NCBI GenBank assembly: GCA_020633515.1
Contig: JACKDM010000010.1
Span: forward strand, 1 to 64,000
Reading direction: 5' to 3'
DNA length: 64,000 bases
DNA from: Myxococcales bacterium
Lineage (GTDB): Bacteria; Myxococcota; Bradymonadia; UBA7976; UBA1532
Below are positions 45,165 through 54,212 of this stretch, piece by piece. A program made the position numbers and the translations under genes. The stretch's first letter is position 1, and every line of letters begins with the position of its first letter. The notes beneath the pieces were generated by a model. The model did not search any database and was not told the origin of the DNA. It was given only the letters and a program-made list of their open reading frames with translations.

Positions 45165-47632
45165 CGCGGGGCGCTGGCCGCGCCCGCGGCGCCGATCGGC
45201 TCGACCGGGCCGACCGGCTCTTTCGGCCGCAGCAGCAGCCACGCGAGCACCACCACGAGCACCACCGCGATCGAGGCGGCGATCCAGACCGTCTTCGATC
45301 CGCTCGCCGGCGCGGTCGGGCGCGCGGGCGGCGGGGTGCGGCGCACCGGCGGCTCGGGCTGCCGCGCGGGCGCGGTCGCCGGCGGCGGCGCGAGCTCGGT
45401 GGGGACCCGGTTGGGGATCGTGCGCGCGTCGGAGATCGCGGCGCCGGCGGGCGGCAGGATCGCGGCGACGGCGGGGGTGCTGAGCGGGTCGAGCACGCGG
45501 CGGGCGGCCTGCACGTCGGGGTCGTCGCCGCGGCGCTGCTCGGCCTCGTCGAGCTCGGCGCGCAGCTCGGCCATCAGCCGCTTGACGGTCGGGTCCTCGG
45601 GGCGGCGGCGCTGGAGGCGGGTCAAGAGCTCGGCGCGGCCGGCGAGGCCGGTGTCGGGGCCGAGCTTCTCGATGCCGCGCACATACAGCGACAGCGTCTG
45701 GTGGGTCTCGCTCGCGCGCTCGGTGCGCTCGAGGAAGCGGCGGCGCCACGTCTTGAGCGCGTCGACGGCCTCGGTCGCCCAGCCGCGGTCGAGGTCGGTG
45801 TCGCGCAGCGCGTCGGTGATCTGGCGGCAGTGGTCGCCGATCGCGTCGGCGTCGCTGCGGACCTGATCGGCGGCGGCGCGATCGGTGGTGGCGAGGCGGG
45901 CGTCGAGGTTCTCGATGATGCGGTCGAAGGTCTTCTCGGCGCGGTTGAGCGGGAAGCAGCCGCGCTGCGCGGCGGAGAGCTCCATCGCGTGCAGGAGCGC
46001 CGGCATGACGTCGGCGACCGGCGGGCGGGTGTCGGCGGCCGGGGTGTCGGTGTCGTCCCAGGCGCGGCCGAGCGCTTCGAGCGCGGCGACGCGGGTGTCG
46101 CCCTGCGCGGCCTGCGCGAGCCCCTCGATGCTGAGGCGGCCCTGGCGGGCGTAGCGGCGGCGGGCGGCCTGCACGGCGAGCTCGGTCTGGTCGACCTCGG
46201 TCTTGCGCGCGGCGGGCGCGGGCAGCGCGGCGAACTGCTCGCGCAGCATGGGGAACCGCTCGAGGAGCTTGTCCTGGTAGCGGACCTTGCTCAGTTCGGC
46301 GAGGCCCTCGGCGAGCAGCGCGCGGGCGCGGTCGCGGTCGCCGCCGTCGAGCGCGGCGAGCCCGGCGCGGCCGTCGCGCAGGCCCTTGGCCTCGTGTTCG
46401 AGGTCTTGCAGCAGCGAGCTGATCGCGGGGTGGTCGCCGAGCTGGGCGCGCAGCGCGCCGATGCGGCGGGCGGCGTCGTCCCATTCGAGGCGGGCGAGCT
46501 TGCGCGCGATCTCGAGCGCCTCGCCGGCATAACCGGGCGCGCGGCGGGCGACCGAGGCGAGCGAGCGCAGGCGGTAGATCTCGAGGCTCTTGCCGACATC
46601 GAAGCCGCCGGTCTCGTCGGCGGTCTTCACGCAGCTCCACAGCCGCGCGATGGTCTGCCCCTCGGGGCCGGCGAGCTCCTCGGCCTGCCCGAGCAGCCCG
46701 CGGGCGTCGAGCATGAGCGCAAAGGCCCGCGTCGTCAGCGCGATCTCGGCGGCGGCCGCGGCCTGATCGGCGAGCGCGATGCGGTCGTCGTCGTCGCTCT
46801 CGCGGGCGTCGAGCAGGCAGGCGCGCACGAAGTCGAGCAGGTTCTCGGGCTGGTCGCCGAGCATCGCCTCGACGGCCATGAGCGTGGAGAGGAACTCGTC
46901 GAGGTTCTGCCCCTCGGGGTGGGCGACGAGGTCTTCGAGCGAGAGCCGCAGCGCGCGGTAGTAGCGGCTCCAGCGCGCGGGCGGGTCGTAGATGCGGCCG
47001 CTCCACTCGCTGACGGTCTCGCCGCCGGCGAGGAGCGCGTCGAGGTAGCTCGCGGTGGTGCGCAGGTCGGCGGGGAGCCAGCCGGTCTCGGGGAGGCGGC
47101 TGTCGGCGACGACGTTCCAGTCGAGGATGACGACGCGGCCCGAGACGTGGTCCCAGAAGATCGCGTCGCTCTTGAGGTCCTGGGCGCGCAGCCCGAGCGC
47201 GCCGGCGACGCGGAGCGCCTCGCCGACGCGGAGCGTGATCGAGACCGCCTGCTCGGGGCGCACGATCTGGCGGTTGGAGAAGAGGCGCGCGAGCGGGCGG
47301 CCGGGCGCGACCTCCATCACGAAGAAGCGCTCGCCGGGGTCGCGGTCGAGCACGGTGGGGAACGCCGACTGGCTGTCGGGGCGGTCGGGGAAGAGCTCGC
47401 GCTCCTTGCGGCGCAGGGCCTGGAGGCGGTCGGCCTCCTCCATGAAGGCGCGGGGCGAGAGGGTGATGTTGTCCTTCATCGCCTTGATCGCGACCTGGTC
47501 GCCGCCGGGGTCGGTGGCGAGGAGGACGCGGGCGGTGTGGCCCTCGCCGAGCACCCGGACGGGGGCGTAGCGGCGGTCGTCGGCGTAGAGGACGCGCAGC
47601 CCGTCGGCGGCGTCGGTGTTCGTGCGTGCCAT
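45161..47632 (-). CDS. Atypical membrane-anchored protein kinase with helical repeats
   Basis: An 823-residue protein. The N-terminal 200 residues form a divergent kinase domain: 'VLGEGHTARVLLAT' loop, VAIK Lys50, a catalytic loop written 'LRAQDLKSDAIFWD' (Asp152 and Lys154 kept, HR replaced by AQ, Asn replaced by Asp156) and DWN (Asp171) in place of DFG. Key residues are therefore present and activity is possible, but the usual APE segment is not seen. Residues about 220-690 are helical repeats like those of the neighbouring giant protein. A Pro-rich linker leads to one membrane segment at about 781-801 and a short tail. It overlaps both neighbours (TGATG upstream, GTGA downstream). Confidence 0.83.
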   Translation of the reverse strand: MARTNTDAADGLRVLYADDRRYAPVRVLGEGHTARVLLATDPGGDQVAIKAMKDNITLSPRAFMEEADRLQALRRKERELFPDRPDSQSAFPTVLDRDPGERFFVMEVAPGRPLARLFSNRQIVRPEQAVSITLRVGEALRVAGALGLRAQDLKSDAIFWDHVSGRVVILDWNVVADSRLPETGWLPADLRTTASYLDALLAGGETVSEWSGRIYDPPARWSRYYRALRLSLEDLVAHPEGQNLDEFLSTLMAVEAMLGDQPENLLDFVRACLLDARESDDDDRIALADQAAAAAEIALTTRAFALMLDARGLLGQAEELAGPEGQTIARLWSCVKTADETGGFDVGKSLEIYRLRSLASVARRAPGYAGEALEIARKLARLEWDDAARRIGALRAQLGDHPAISSLLQDLEHEAKGLRDGRAGLAALDGGDRDRARALLAEGLAELSKVRYQDKLLERFPMLREQFAALPAPAARKTEVDQTELAVQAARRRYARQGRLSIEGLAQAAQGDTRVAALEALGRAWDDTDTPAADTRPPVADVMPALLHAMELSAAQRGCFPLNRAEKTFDRIIENLDARLATTDRAAADQVRSDADAIGDHCRQITDALRDTDLDRGWATEAVDALKTWRRRFLERTERASETHQTLSLYVRGIEKLGPDTGLAGRAELLTRLQRRRPEDPTVKRLMAELRAELDEAEQRRGDDPDVQAARRVLDPLSTPAVAAILPPAGAAISDARTIPNRVPTELAPPPATAPARQPEPPVRRTPPPARPTAPASGSKTVWIAASIAVVLVVVLAWLLLRPKEPVGPVEPIGAAGAASAPR

Positions 47633-48108
47633 CAGCTCACCGCCGCTTCGGCGCCACGCTTGACGTCGTAGTCGATCACGAGGTCGCCGACCCGCTCGTG
47701 CTGGCCCGGTTCGAGGCGGCCGGCGACGACCTCGCGGGTCTGGCCGCCCTTGTCGAAGCGCAAGGTCACCTCGACCGCCCGGCCGAAGCCGCGCTTGATG
47801 ACGAGGCCGGTGAGCAGCCCCTCGCGTGAGGGGACCGGGTCGAGCTCACCCTGGCTCTGCCAGCTCCGGGCGGCGGCGAGGCTGCTCGACGCGAAGACGC
47901 TCGGGCCGAAGGCGTCGCGGATGACGAGGCGGCCGGCGAGCGGCCGCAGGCGCGGCAGGAAGGCGCCGGCGAGGCCGATGACGACGAAGGTGACGGCGAC
48001 GACGAGCAGGGCGGTCATGCCGCCGCTCTCGGCCCCCTCGCTCTGGGCCGACGCCGCGAAGGGCGCGGCGAGGATCACCGCCGGCGCCATCAAGACGGTC
48101 GAGCGCAC
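47632..48108 (-). CDS. Small membrane protein heading the atypical kinase operon
   Basis: A 158-residue protein starting at a GTG with GGGAGGAG upstream. It has a signal peptide (VLMAPAVILAAPFAASAQS), a membrane segment at about residues 30-52 ('TALLVVAVTFVVIGLAGAFL'), and a C-terminal beta-rich domain of about 90 residues ('LLTGLVIKRGFGRAVEVTLRFDKGG', 'ERVGDLVIDYDVKRG'). No family recognised. It is the first gene of the minus-strand operon and overlaps the kinase-like gene by one base, so it may be its membrane partner or sensor. It is divergent from the lipoprotein at 48278, with 169 bases between that must hold both promoters. Confidence 0.75.
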   Translation of the reverse strand: MRSTVLMAPAVILAAPFAASAQSEGAESGGMTALLVVAVTFVVIGLAGAFLPRLRPLAGRLVIRDAFGPSVFASSSLAAARSWQSQGELDPVPSREGLLTGLVIKRGFGRAVEVTLRFDKGGQTREVVAGRLEPGQHERVGDLVIDYDVKRGAEAAVS

Positions 48109-48277
48109 TCGCTCCTCCCTGGGCTACGGACCGACCATGGCGGCCGGCTCCGACCACCGGCCATCACACGGGAGATCCCGGCTGTTGTCAACTTGGGCGG
48201 TGGGTCGCGACGGGCGCGCATCGCGGGCGAAGACGCAGGGTTGCCCACGCCGGGGCGCCTGCGTCACCATCGCGGCC

Positions 48278-49123
48278 ATGAAGCGACACCCTCCGCTGAC
48301 ATTCGCGCTCTCTCTCGTGCTGTCGTCGACGCTCGCCGCTTGCGGGGGCGCGTCGACGTCTCCCCCGCCGGCGCCGGCCGGGGGCGGGCTCTCGGCCCAC
48401 CTCCGCGACACCCTCCCGGCAGATGCCGCGTCGACGGCGCTGGTGTCCCTCGCCGTCTTCACCCCCGAGCCGACGCCCGAGGTCGCCGCGGTCGAGGCGC
48501 GGGTCGCCGGCTTCACCCCGCCGGCCGAGCTCGCCGACTTCGCCGCGCGCGCCAGGGCCGGGACCGGGCTGCTCTACGTGCCGGCGCCGGTCGACGCCGA
48601 CCTGCCGCTCGACGTCGAGGGCATCGCGAGCGCGGCCGGCGAGGCGGGCGACGCGGTGCGAGCGGCGCGCTCGGTGGTCTTCGTGCGCTACGCCGGCAAG
48701 CCGCTCGCCGACGACGCCCACCTCCGCGCGGCGGCGCTCGCGGCGGCGGCGATCGCGGCCGACGCGCGGCACGTCGTCGTCGACCTCGGCAGCCGCCGCG
48801 TCTTCGATCACGCCGCGTGGCGCAGCTTCCTCGCGAGCGACGACTGGCTCGCGCAGCAGGTCGTCATCGACGCCGAGCAGGGCACCGCGCCGGGCACGGT
48901 CACCTTCTACACCCGCGGCATGGCGCGCTTCGGGCAGCCCGATCTGGAGTGGAGCGGCGTGCCGGAGGCCGAGGCGCGGCCGGCGTTCGAGAAGTTCCAG
49001 GCGATGTACCGCGCGCTGCGGGCGCACGGCCCGGCGAAGGCGGGCGACGTCGTCGACGGGGTGACGCTGCGCCCCTGCACCCGACCCGCGGTGGCGATCG
49101 AGCGGGCGTGCGTCGGCATGTGA
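48278..49123 (+). CDS. Hypothetical lipoprotein coupled to an Omp85-like gene
   Basis: A 281-residue protein with lipobox (STLAACGG). The mature protein is alpha/beta with 'STALVSLAVFTPEPTPEVAAVEARVAGF', 'TGLLYVPAPVDADLP', 'ARHVVVDLGSRRVFDHAAWR' and a lone Cys pair near the end (LRPCTRP...ERACVGM). No family recognised. No strong ribosome site is seen before the ATG at 48278, but it is the first start that gives a signal peptide. Its ATG-TGA end overlaps the GTG of the outer membrane protein gene, so the two products are probably made together. That fits an accessory lipoprotein for the barrel. Confidence 0.72.
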   Translation: MKRHPPLTFALSLVLSSTLAACGGASTSPPPAPAGGGLSAHLRDTLPADAASTALVSLAVFTPEPTPEVAAVEARVAGFTPPAELADFAARARAGTGLLYVPAPVDADLPLDVEGIASAAGEAGDAVRAARSVVFVRYAGKPLADDAHLRAAALAAAAIAADARHVVVDLGSRRVFDHAAWRSFLASDDWLAQQVVIDAEQGTAPGTVTFYTRGMARFGQPDLEWSGVPEAEARPAFEKFQAMYRALRAHGPAKAGDVVDGVTLRPCTRPAVAIERACVGM

Positions 49124-51519
49124 GGCGCGGAGCGCTTGTCCGGAGGGCGGCGGAGCGAGCACGGCGGGGGGGAGCGCTGAAGCGAGGGGAGTTCGCCCTT
49201 CTCGGCCCCCTCGCCGCAGGGCTCGCTGCCGCGCTCGCCGCAGTGCTCACCGCCGCGCCCGTCGCCGCTCAGCCGGCGGCGGTGGTCGAGGCGTTCGACG
49301 CCGCCGCCGATCCCGACCGCGCCCCGACGGTGCGCAGCGTGCGGCTGCCCCGCGGCAAGCCCGACCCGGCCGACCGGGTCGCCGTCGCCGCGCTCGAAGG
49401 CAGCCCGGCGACCCCCGAGGCGCTCGAAGCGCTCGTCGCCGCGCTCGAGCGCCCCGACCGCGGCGGCGTCGCGCTCCGCGTGCAGCCCGTCGCCCGCGCC
49501 GCCGGGCTCGTCGACGTCGTCGTCGCCTTCGAAGCCGAGCCCCGCCGCACCGGCCGCCTCCGCCCGCTCGTCGCCGACGCGACCCCCGACCCCGACGAGA
49601 GCCGCCGCCTCGCGCGCCGGGTCGAGGCGGTCGTCTCCCCGTTCGCGCTGCGCGAGGGCCACATCTTCCACCCCTACCTGCTCGACCGCGACACCGACCG
49701 GATCCGCCGCTACTTCATCGAGCAGGGCTACCCCTTCGTGCGCGTCGAGCCGCGCCTCGTCGAGAGCCCCGGCGTCGTCGACGTCACCTGGGTCGCCCAC
49801 CCCGGCGAGCGGCGCACGGTCGGCGAGCTGCGCACCGTCGGGCTCCCGGACGGCGTCAGCCGCCCCAAGCTGCGCACCGAGGCGGGCCCGGAGACCGTCG
49901 CGCGGCCGTGGGTGCTCGAAGAGGACGCCGAGCGGGTGCGGCGGCAGGTGTGCCGGGCCGGCTTCCCCGACGCCCAGGTCGAGGTCGCCGTCGAGCCGGT
50001 GGGGAGCGGCCTCGCCGTCGAGTTCCGCGTCACCCCCGGGCCGCGCGCCGCGCTCCGCGAGTGGCGGGTCGTCGCGCCCGCCGTGCCGCCCGAGGTGCTC
50101 GCCCGCGCGCTGCGCCGGGAGGGCGAGCCGTGGTGCCCCGACGACGCCGACGCGCTCGCCGACGACCTCCGCGCCCGCCTCGCCGCCGCCGCCCGCCCCG
50201 ACGCCGACGTGCGCTGGACCGCGAAGCGCGGGCAGAGCCCCGGCGACACGATCCCGGTCGACGTCACGCTCACCATCGCCGACGCCGAGGCGGTGCGGAT
50301 CGGGCGGGTCTGGTTCTCGGGCAACCGCGTCACTCGCCACGACCTGCTCCGCGCGCTCGTCGAGGTCGACGAAGGCGACCTCTACGACCCCGACGCGATC
50401 GACCGCAGCGTGCAGGCGCTCCGCCGCACCCACCTCTTCCGCCGCGTCGAGGCCCGCACCGTGCCCGGCCCCAAGCCCCGCACCCGCCACCTGCTCTTCC
50501 AGCTCGATGAGCGCGAGCCCTTCTCGATCAACCTCGAACAGCAGTCGCTCACCCTGCACAACCTCGACCTCGGCGACGCCACCACCGACGTGCGCGCGCT
50601 CTCCGCCGGCGCCGCGCTGCGCGGGGCCGGGCAGCGCGTCGTGCTCTATGCGCAGCCCGACTGGCAGGGCCTGCACGTCTTCGACCCCTACGTGCTCCCG
50701 CTGCTCGGCTTCGAAGCCCGCCTCGACCGCCGCACCGCCGACTTCGGCGCCGACGTGGAGGAGATCTGGTGGTCGGCCGAGCTCGCCGCCGGCCTGCGCG
50801 CCTTCGCCGAGCGCCTCGAGCTCTTGCCCGGGATCTGGTACGAGGTCACCTTCCCCGAGGGCGTGCCCTCCGCCGCCGGCCTCCCCGTCGCCGCCGAGTC
50901 CACGCTCATGAGCGCCTTCGGCTTCCGCGCCCGGATCAGCTACGAGCTGCTCGACGAGGAGCAGATCCCCTACCTCGGCTTCGCGCTCAACACGAGCGCC
51001 TGGCGGGCGACCCCCTGGCTCGGCGGCGACTACGACCTGCGCCGCCTCCGCGCCGATCTGAGCCTGCGCGTGCCCTTGTGGCGGTTCGACGGCGACCGCC
51101 ACCTCGTGCTCGGCCTGCTCGCCGGCGTACACGACCTCACCCGCTACGAGCGCGGCGCGCTCCCCGCCCACAGCCGCATCACCCCCAAGATCCGCGGCTT
51201 CGACCCGCTGCGCTTCGACCGCCCGCTCGACGGCGACGTCGTCGAGCTCGGCGGCAACCTCGCCGCGACCGCCGGGATCGAGGTGCGCATCCCGATGCCC
51301 TACGCCCGAAGGCACGCGCTCATCCCGTTCTTCGACGCCGCGACCCTCGCCGAGCCCGGCGTCGCCGAGGTCTTCGACGAGCTCTTCATGGCGCCCGGTC
51401 TGACCTACGCCTACAGCTTCTTCGACGAGCGCCTCGAAGGCTACCTGCGGGTCGCCTTCCCGCTGCGCACCGACGTGGAGCTCGAGTACCTGGCGTTCGG
51501 ATTGGGCGGGAGCTTTTGA
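49120..51519 (+). CDS. Omp85/BamA-TamA family outer membrane protein
   Basis: Up to 799 residues. The GTG 49120 overlaps the previous stop (GTGA), but the real signal peptide (LLGPLAAGLAAAL...APVAAQP) begins about 25 residues in, so a start near the CTG at 49177 is also possible. POTRA-like domains follow ('EGHIFHPYLLDRDTDRIRRY', 'YPFVRVEPRLVE', 'IGRVWFSGNRVTRHDLLRAL' with 'DPDAIDRSVQALRRTHLFR'), then the surface-antigen barrel with 'GFRARISYEL', 'KIRGFDPLRFDRP' (the RGF-type motif) and a terminal 'LEYLAFGLGGSF'. Proteins of this family insert or export outer membrane proteins. The strange first 25 codons coincide with a dispersed repeat. Confidence 0.86.
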   Translation: MRRGALVRRAAERARRGGALKRGEFALLGPLAAGLAAALAAVLTAAPVAAQPAAVVEAFDAAADPDRAPTVRSVRLPRGKPDPADRVAVAALEGSPATPEALEALVAALERPDRGGVALRVQPVARAAGLVDVVVAFEAEPRRTGRLRPLVADATPDPDESRRLARRVEAVVSPFALREGHIFHPYLLDRDTDRIRRYFIEQGYPFVRVEPRLVESPGVVDVTWVAHPGERRTVGELRTVGLPDGVSRPKLRTEAGPETVARPWVLEEDAERVRRQVCRAGFPDAQVEVAVEPVGSGLAVEFRVTPGPRAALREWRVVAPAVPPEVLARALRREGEPWCPDDADALADDLRARLAAAARPDADVRWTAKRGQSPGDTIPVDVTLTIADAEAVRIGRVWFSGNRVTRHDLLRALVEVDEGDLYDPDAIDRSVQALRRTHLFRRVEARTVPGPKPRTRHLLFQLDEREPFSINLEQQSLTLHNLDLGDATTDVRALSAGAALRGAGQRVVLYAQPDWQGLHVFDPYVLPLLGFEARLDRRTADFGADVEEIWWSAELAAGLRAFAERLELLPGIWYEVTFPEGVPSAAGLPVAAESTLMSAFGFRARISYELLDEEQIPYLGFALNTSAWRATPWLGGDYDLRRLRADLSLRVPLWRFDGDRHLVLGLLAGVHDLTRYERGALPAHSRITPKIRGFDPLRFDRPLDGDVVELGGNLAATAGIEVRIPMPYARRHALIPFFDAATLAEPGVAEVFDELFMAPGLTYAYSFFDERLEGYLRVAFPLRTDVELEYLAFGLGGSF
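49142..49166. repeat. Dispersed repeat copy at the start of the Omp85-like gene
   Basis: The 25 bases at 49142-49166 match 61314-61338 at 23 of 25 positions (core AGGGCGGCG(G/A)AGCGAGCACG). Both copies lie just before a plus-strand gene's real protein begins. The surrounding CGCT...AGCG bases could pair as a hairpin. Confidence 0.6.
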
Positions 51520-51529
51520 GCGACGGCGC

Positions 51530-52042
51530 TCACAGATCGGCGAGCGAGAGCAGCGACGGCGCCTCGGTCACGATCGGCTGCGGCTCGGGCTGGTTGCGCG
51601 GCGGGAGCTTGCCGGTGAGCACGTAGACGAAGTACGGCGCGCGCACCATCGCCTCGTCGAGGTCGCGGTCGTTGTTCTCGCAGCGCCCGATCCCGCGGCC
51701 GATGTCGACGAAGCTGCGCAGCATGCGCTCGGCCTGATGGCGGTCGACCGTGCGATAGACGACGTGCATGTAGCTCCACGCCTTCTTCAGGTAGGTCGCG
51801 TGCACCAGATCGCCATCGACGACGCGGTTGATCTCGACCGCGCTCCCCGCGAGGCGGGTCTGGTGCATGCTCGGATCGCCGCACACCCCCACCCGGAACG
51901 CGAGCCCGTTGAGCGCGCACCACGTCGCGAGCGAGCGAAACACCCGCTCCGACTGCGGCCCGTCCTTGATCACCTGCGTGCGATCCCCCAGCGGCGAGAG
52001 CCGCCCGTCCGGGCTCGCCTTCCAGCAGCGCAGCACGATCAC
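51530..52042 (-). CDS. Hypothetical protein, second of a paralogous pair
   Basis: A 170-residue protein starting at GTG 52042 with GGGAGGTG upstream and a four-base overlap (GTGA) with the preceding gene. It has a first strand 'VIVLRCWKASPDG', then 'FRVGVCGDPSMHQTRLAGSAVEINRV', 'DLVHATYLKKAWSYMHVVYRTV', and near the end 'RAPYFVYVLTGKLPP'. The next gene upstream shows the same series of strands, so the two are paralogues. No signal peptide or known domain is present. Soluble alpha/beta protein of unknown role. Confidence 0.78.
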   Translation of the reverse strand: MIVLRCWKASPDGRLSPLGDRTQVIKDGPQSERVFRSLATWCALNGLAFRVGVCGDPSMHQTRLAGSAVEINRVVDGDLVHATYLKKAWSYMHVVYRTVDRHQAERMLRSFVDIGRGIGRCENNDRDLDEAMVRAPYFVYVLTGKLPPRNQPEPQPIVTEAPSLLSLADL

Positions 52043-52551
52043 CGGCCACCTCCCGCGCCGCCCCGGCGCTTCGTCCGCGGCCCGAGCAGCACGAAGACGC
52101 AGTGCGGCGCATTCCACAGCTCGCCGTGCCCCGCCAGCCGCCCCTCGCCGATCTCCTCGCCACCCCGTCGCAGCGCGTCCGCCCGCTCCACCAGCGCGTG
52201 CGCGACCGTGCGCGCCTCCCCCGACGCCAGCGTGCGAAACACGACGTGCAGCTCCTCCCACCCCGGCCGCACCCAGGTGAGCTGCACCCGGTCGCCGGTC
52301 TCCATGCGCGAGAGCTCGTACAGCCCGTTGTGCAGCGTCCCGATCGCCGGCGACAGATCGCTCGCGACCCCCACCCGGAACGGCCGCGGCCCGTGCACGC
52401 CCTCCGGGATCACCAGCCGCTCGAACGCCCCGAGCGCCGCCGACCGGGTCGCCGGCAGCATCTCGACCTCGTTCCGCGCCCACGGCCGATCGGGGATCTT
52501 CTGCACCGGGGTGGCCGCCCCCCCGCTCCCGCGCCAGGCGTAGACTTGCAT
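52039..52551 (-). CDS. Hypothetical protein, first of a paralogous pair
   Basis: A 170-residue protein, exactly the length of its downstream paralogue. It starts 'MQVYAWRGSGGAATP' at ATG 52551 with only a weak ribosome site. Matching segments are 'FRVGVASDLSPAIGTLHNGLYELSRM', 'DRVQLTWVRPGWEELHVVFRTL' and 'NAPHCVFVLLGPRTKR', aligning with the FRVGV, W..xHVVYRT and APYFVYVLTG blocks of the other copy. Identity is low, so the duplication is old and both copies are retained side by side with overlapping ends. That suggests a heterodimer. Function unknown. Confidence 0.75.
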   Translation of the reverse strand: MQVYAWRGSGGAATPVQKIPDRPWARNEVEMLPATRSAALGAFERLVIPEGVHGPRPFRVGVASDLSPAIGTLHNGLYELSRMETGDRVQLTWVRPGWEELHVVFRTLASGEARTVAHALVERADALRRGGEEIGEGRLAGHGELWNAPHCVFVLLGPRTKRRGGAGGGR

Positions 52552-52645
52552 CGTCGTCGAATGAATCCGTCCAGACCGGAACTGGACGCATCGTAGCAGA
52601 AGCGGGCGGGGCAGAGGCGACCGGGTTTCTGCGATCGACGCGCGA

Positions 52646-54115
52646 TCAGCCCGGCGGCCAATCCGCATAGGCGTCGACATAACCGCGCACGTCGTACTTG
52701 CGGCGCGTCGAGTCGCTCGTCATGTACCGGATCTTGCCGAAGATCGGCCGCTCGGGCCCCCAGGCGCGGTCGAAGCGGCCGAGCACCCACATGATCCCCG
52801 AGTAGGAGTTGGGATCGCGCCCGTCGATCGCCCACTTGTTGTTCTGCTCGACCATCACCGCGAGCGCCTGCTCGGGCGTCGGCGACCACTCCAGGATCTT
52901 CTTGCCCCACAACATGCGCAGGTAGTTGTGGATCACGCCGTCGCGGCGGAGCTCGTTCTGCGCGGCGTTCCACAGCCGATCGGCGGTCTGCGCCGCTTCG
53001 AGCTCGGCCGCCGAGTACAGCTCCGGGCGCGGGTCGCCGCGGTGCTCGGCGAGCGTCAGCCGCGCCCAGTCGGGCAGGCTCTCGTACTCGGCGTAGCGCG
53101 GCTCGGCGTGGCAGAACTGCCAGCCGAGCTCCCGCCAGGTGACCAGCTCGTCGAGGAAGCTCTCGGCCGCCGCGCTCATGCCCCACCACCCTTCGCGCGC
53201 CCCGGTCACCTTCGCCGCGACCCGCCCCGGGTTCCACGCCTCGCGCGCCGCGACCGCCTCGAAGACCTGGTGCGCCGAGACGTGCCCGAAGTGCAGCCAC
53301 GGCGACAGCCCGCTCGACCCGCCCGCGCCCGGCTTGTTGCGCTCCTCGTCGTAGCGCGCGAGCCGCCGATCGACGAACGCGTGCAGCCGCGCGGTGCCCG
53401 CGACGTGGCCGCCGACCGCCTCGACCGGCGCGACGCCGTGGTCGATCGCGATCGTGCGCTCGACGTGCGCCGCCCGATCGAGCGCGCTCGCCGCCGGCCA
53501 GCGGCGGGTGATCTCGGCCGGCAGCGCCGCGAGCCGCGGCAGCTCGACCCCGGCGAGGCAGTCTTCGACCGGCCAGACCTCGAAGTGCGCCGGCAGGAGC
53601 CGTTGCAGCGCGCGGCGGAAGCTGAACGCCCGCGGCCACGCGCGCGGCTCGGCTTCGAGCGGCAAGAGCCCGCACGAGTCGACCGTCTCGAAGCGGCACG
53701 CGACCTGCCGCTCGGCGGCCGCCACCATGCGCGGCAGGAAGAACATCGGCGCCTCGTCACCCACCACCACCGCCGCCCGCGCCGAGAGCGCCGCGAGCAG
53801 CCCCGCGCCGTCGCCCGGCTTGGCTTCGAGGTAGGGGTAGTAGCTCACCGCCCGCCCGGCGAAGGCGCGCGCGTTGTCGGCCATGCCGTCGATGACGAAG
53901 CGATGGTGCCGATCCGACGCCCAGCGATAGCCGGCGCGCAGCGGCTCGAAGATCACGAGCGGGCGGCCGAGCGCCCGCGCCCACCACAGCGCGCGCTCGA
54001 GCGCGAAGTTCCAGCCGGGGCGGCGGGCGGCGGTCATCCAGTACAGCACGAAGTCGCGATCGGCCGCGGGCGGGCGGTCGACGCGGACGCGGAGGCGGAG
54101 GTCGAGCGGCGACAT
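52646..54115 (-). CDS. phr: Class II CPD photolyase
   Basis: A 489-residue flavoprotein that uses blue light to split cyclobutane pyrimidine dimers. Class II features are the start 'DFVLYWMTAARRPGWNFALERAL', 'SGLSPWLHFGHVSAHQVF', 'FLDELVTWRELGWQFC', 'NELRRDGVIHNYLRMLWGKKILEW' and the C-terminal 'NKWAIDGRDPNSYSGIMWVLGRFDRAW' followed by 'GKIRYMTSDSTRRKYD'. These last two blocks carry residues for flavin binding and electron transfer in this class. Class II enzymes occur in Myxococcota as well as in eukaryotes and some archaea. The ATG at 54115 is the first start; the ribosome site is weak. Confidence 0.93.
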   Translation of the reverse strand: MSPLDLRLRVRVDRPPAADRDFVLYWMTAARRPGWNFALERALWWARALGRPLVIFEPLRAGYRWASDRHHRFVIDGMADNARAFAGRAVSYYPYLEAKPGDGAGLLAALSARAAVVVGDEAPMFFLPRMVAAAERQVACRFETVDSCGLLPLEAEPRAWPRAFSFRRALQRLLPAHFEVWPVEDCLAGVELPRLAALPAEITRRWPAASALDRAAHVERTIAIDHGVAPVEAVGGHVAGTARLHAFVDRRLARYDEERNKPGAGGSSGLSPWLHFGHVSAHQVFEAVAAREAWNPGRVAAKVTGAREGWWGMSAAAESFLDELVTWRELGWQFCHAEPRYAEYESLPDWARLTLAEHRGDPRPELYSAAELEAAQTADRLWNAAQNELRRDGVIHNYLRMLWGKKILEWSPTPEQALAVMVEQNNKWAIDGRDPNSYSGIMWVLGRFDRAWGPERPIFGKIRYMTSDSTRRKYDVRGYVDAYADWPPG

Positions 54116-54212
54116 GCGTCAGGAGCCTCGGTGGTTGGTCGGAGCGGGGAGCCGATACCCGCGGCGCGGCGCGGGTTACCGCCGGGCGGCGATGGCAGGA
54201 GCGGCGCGGGGC

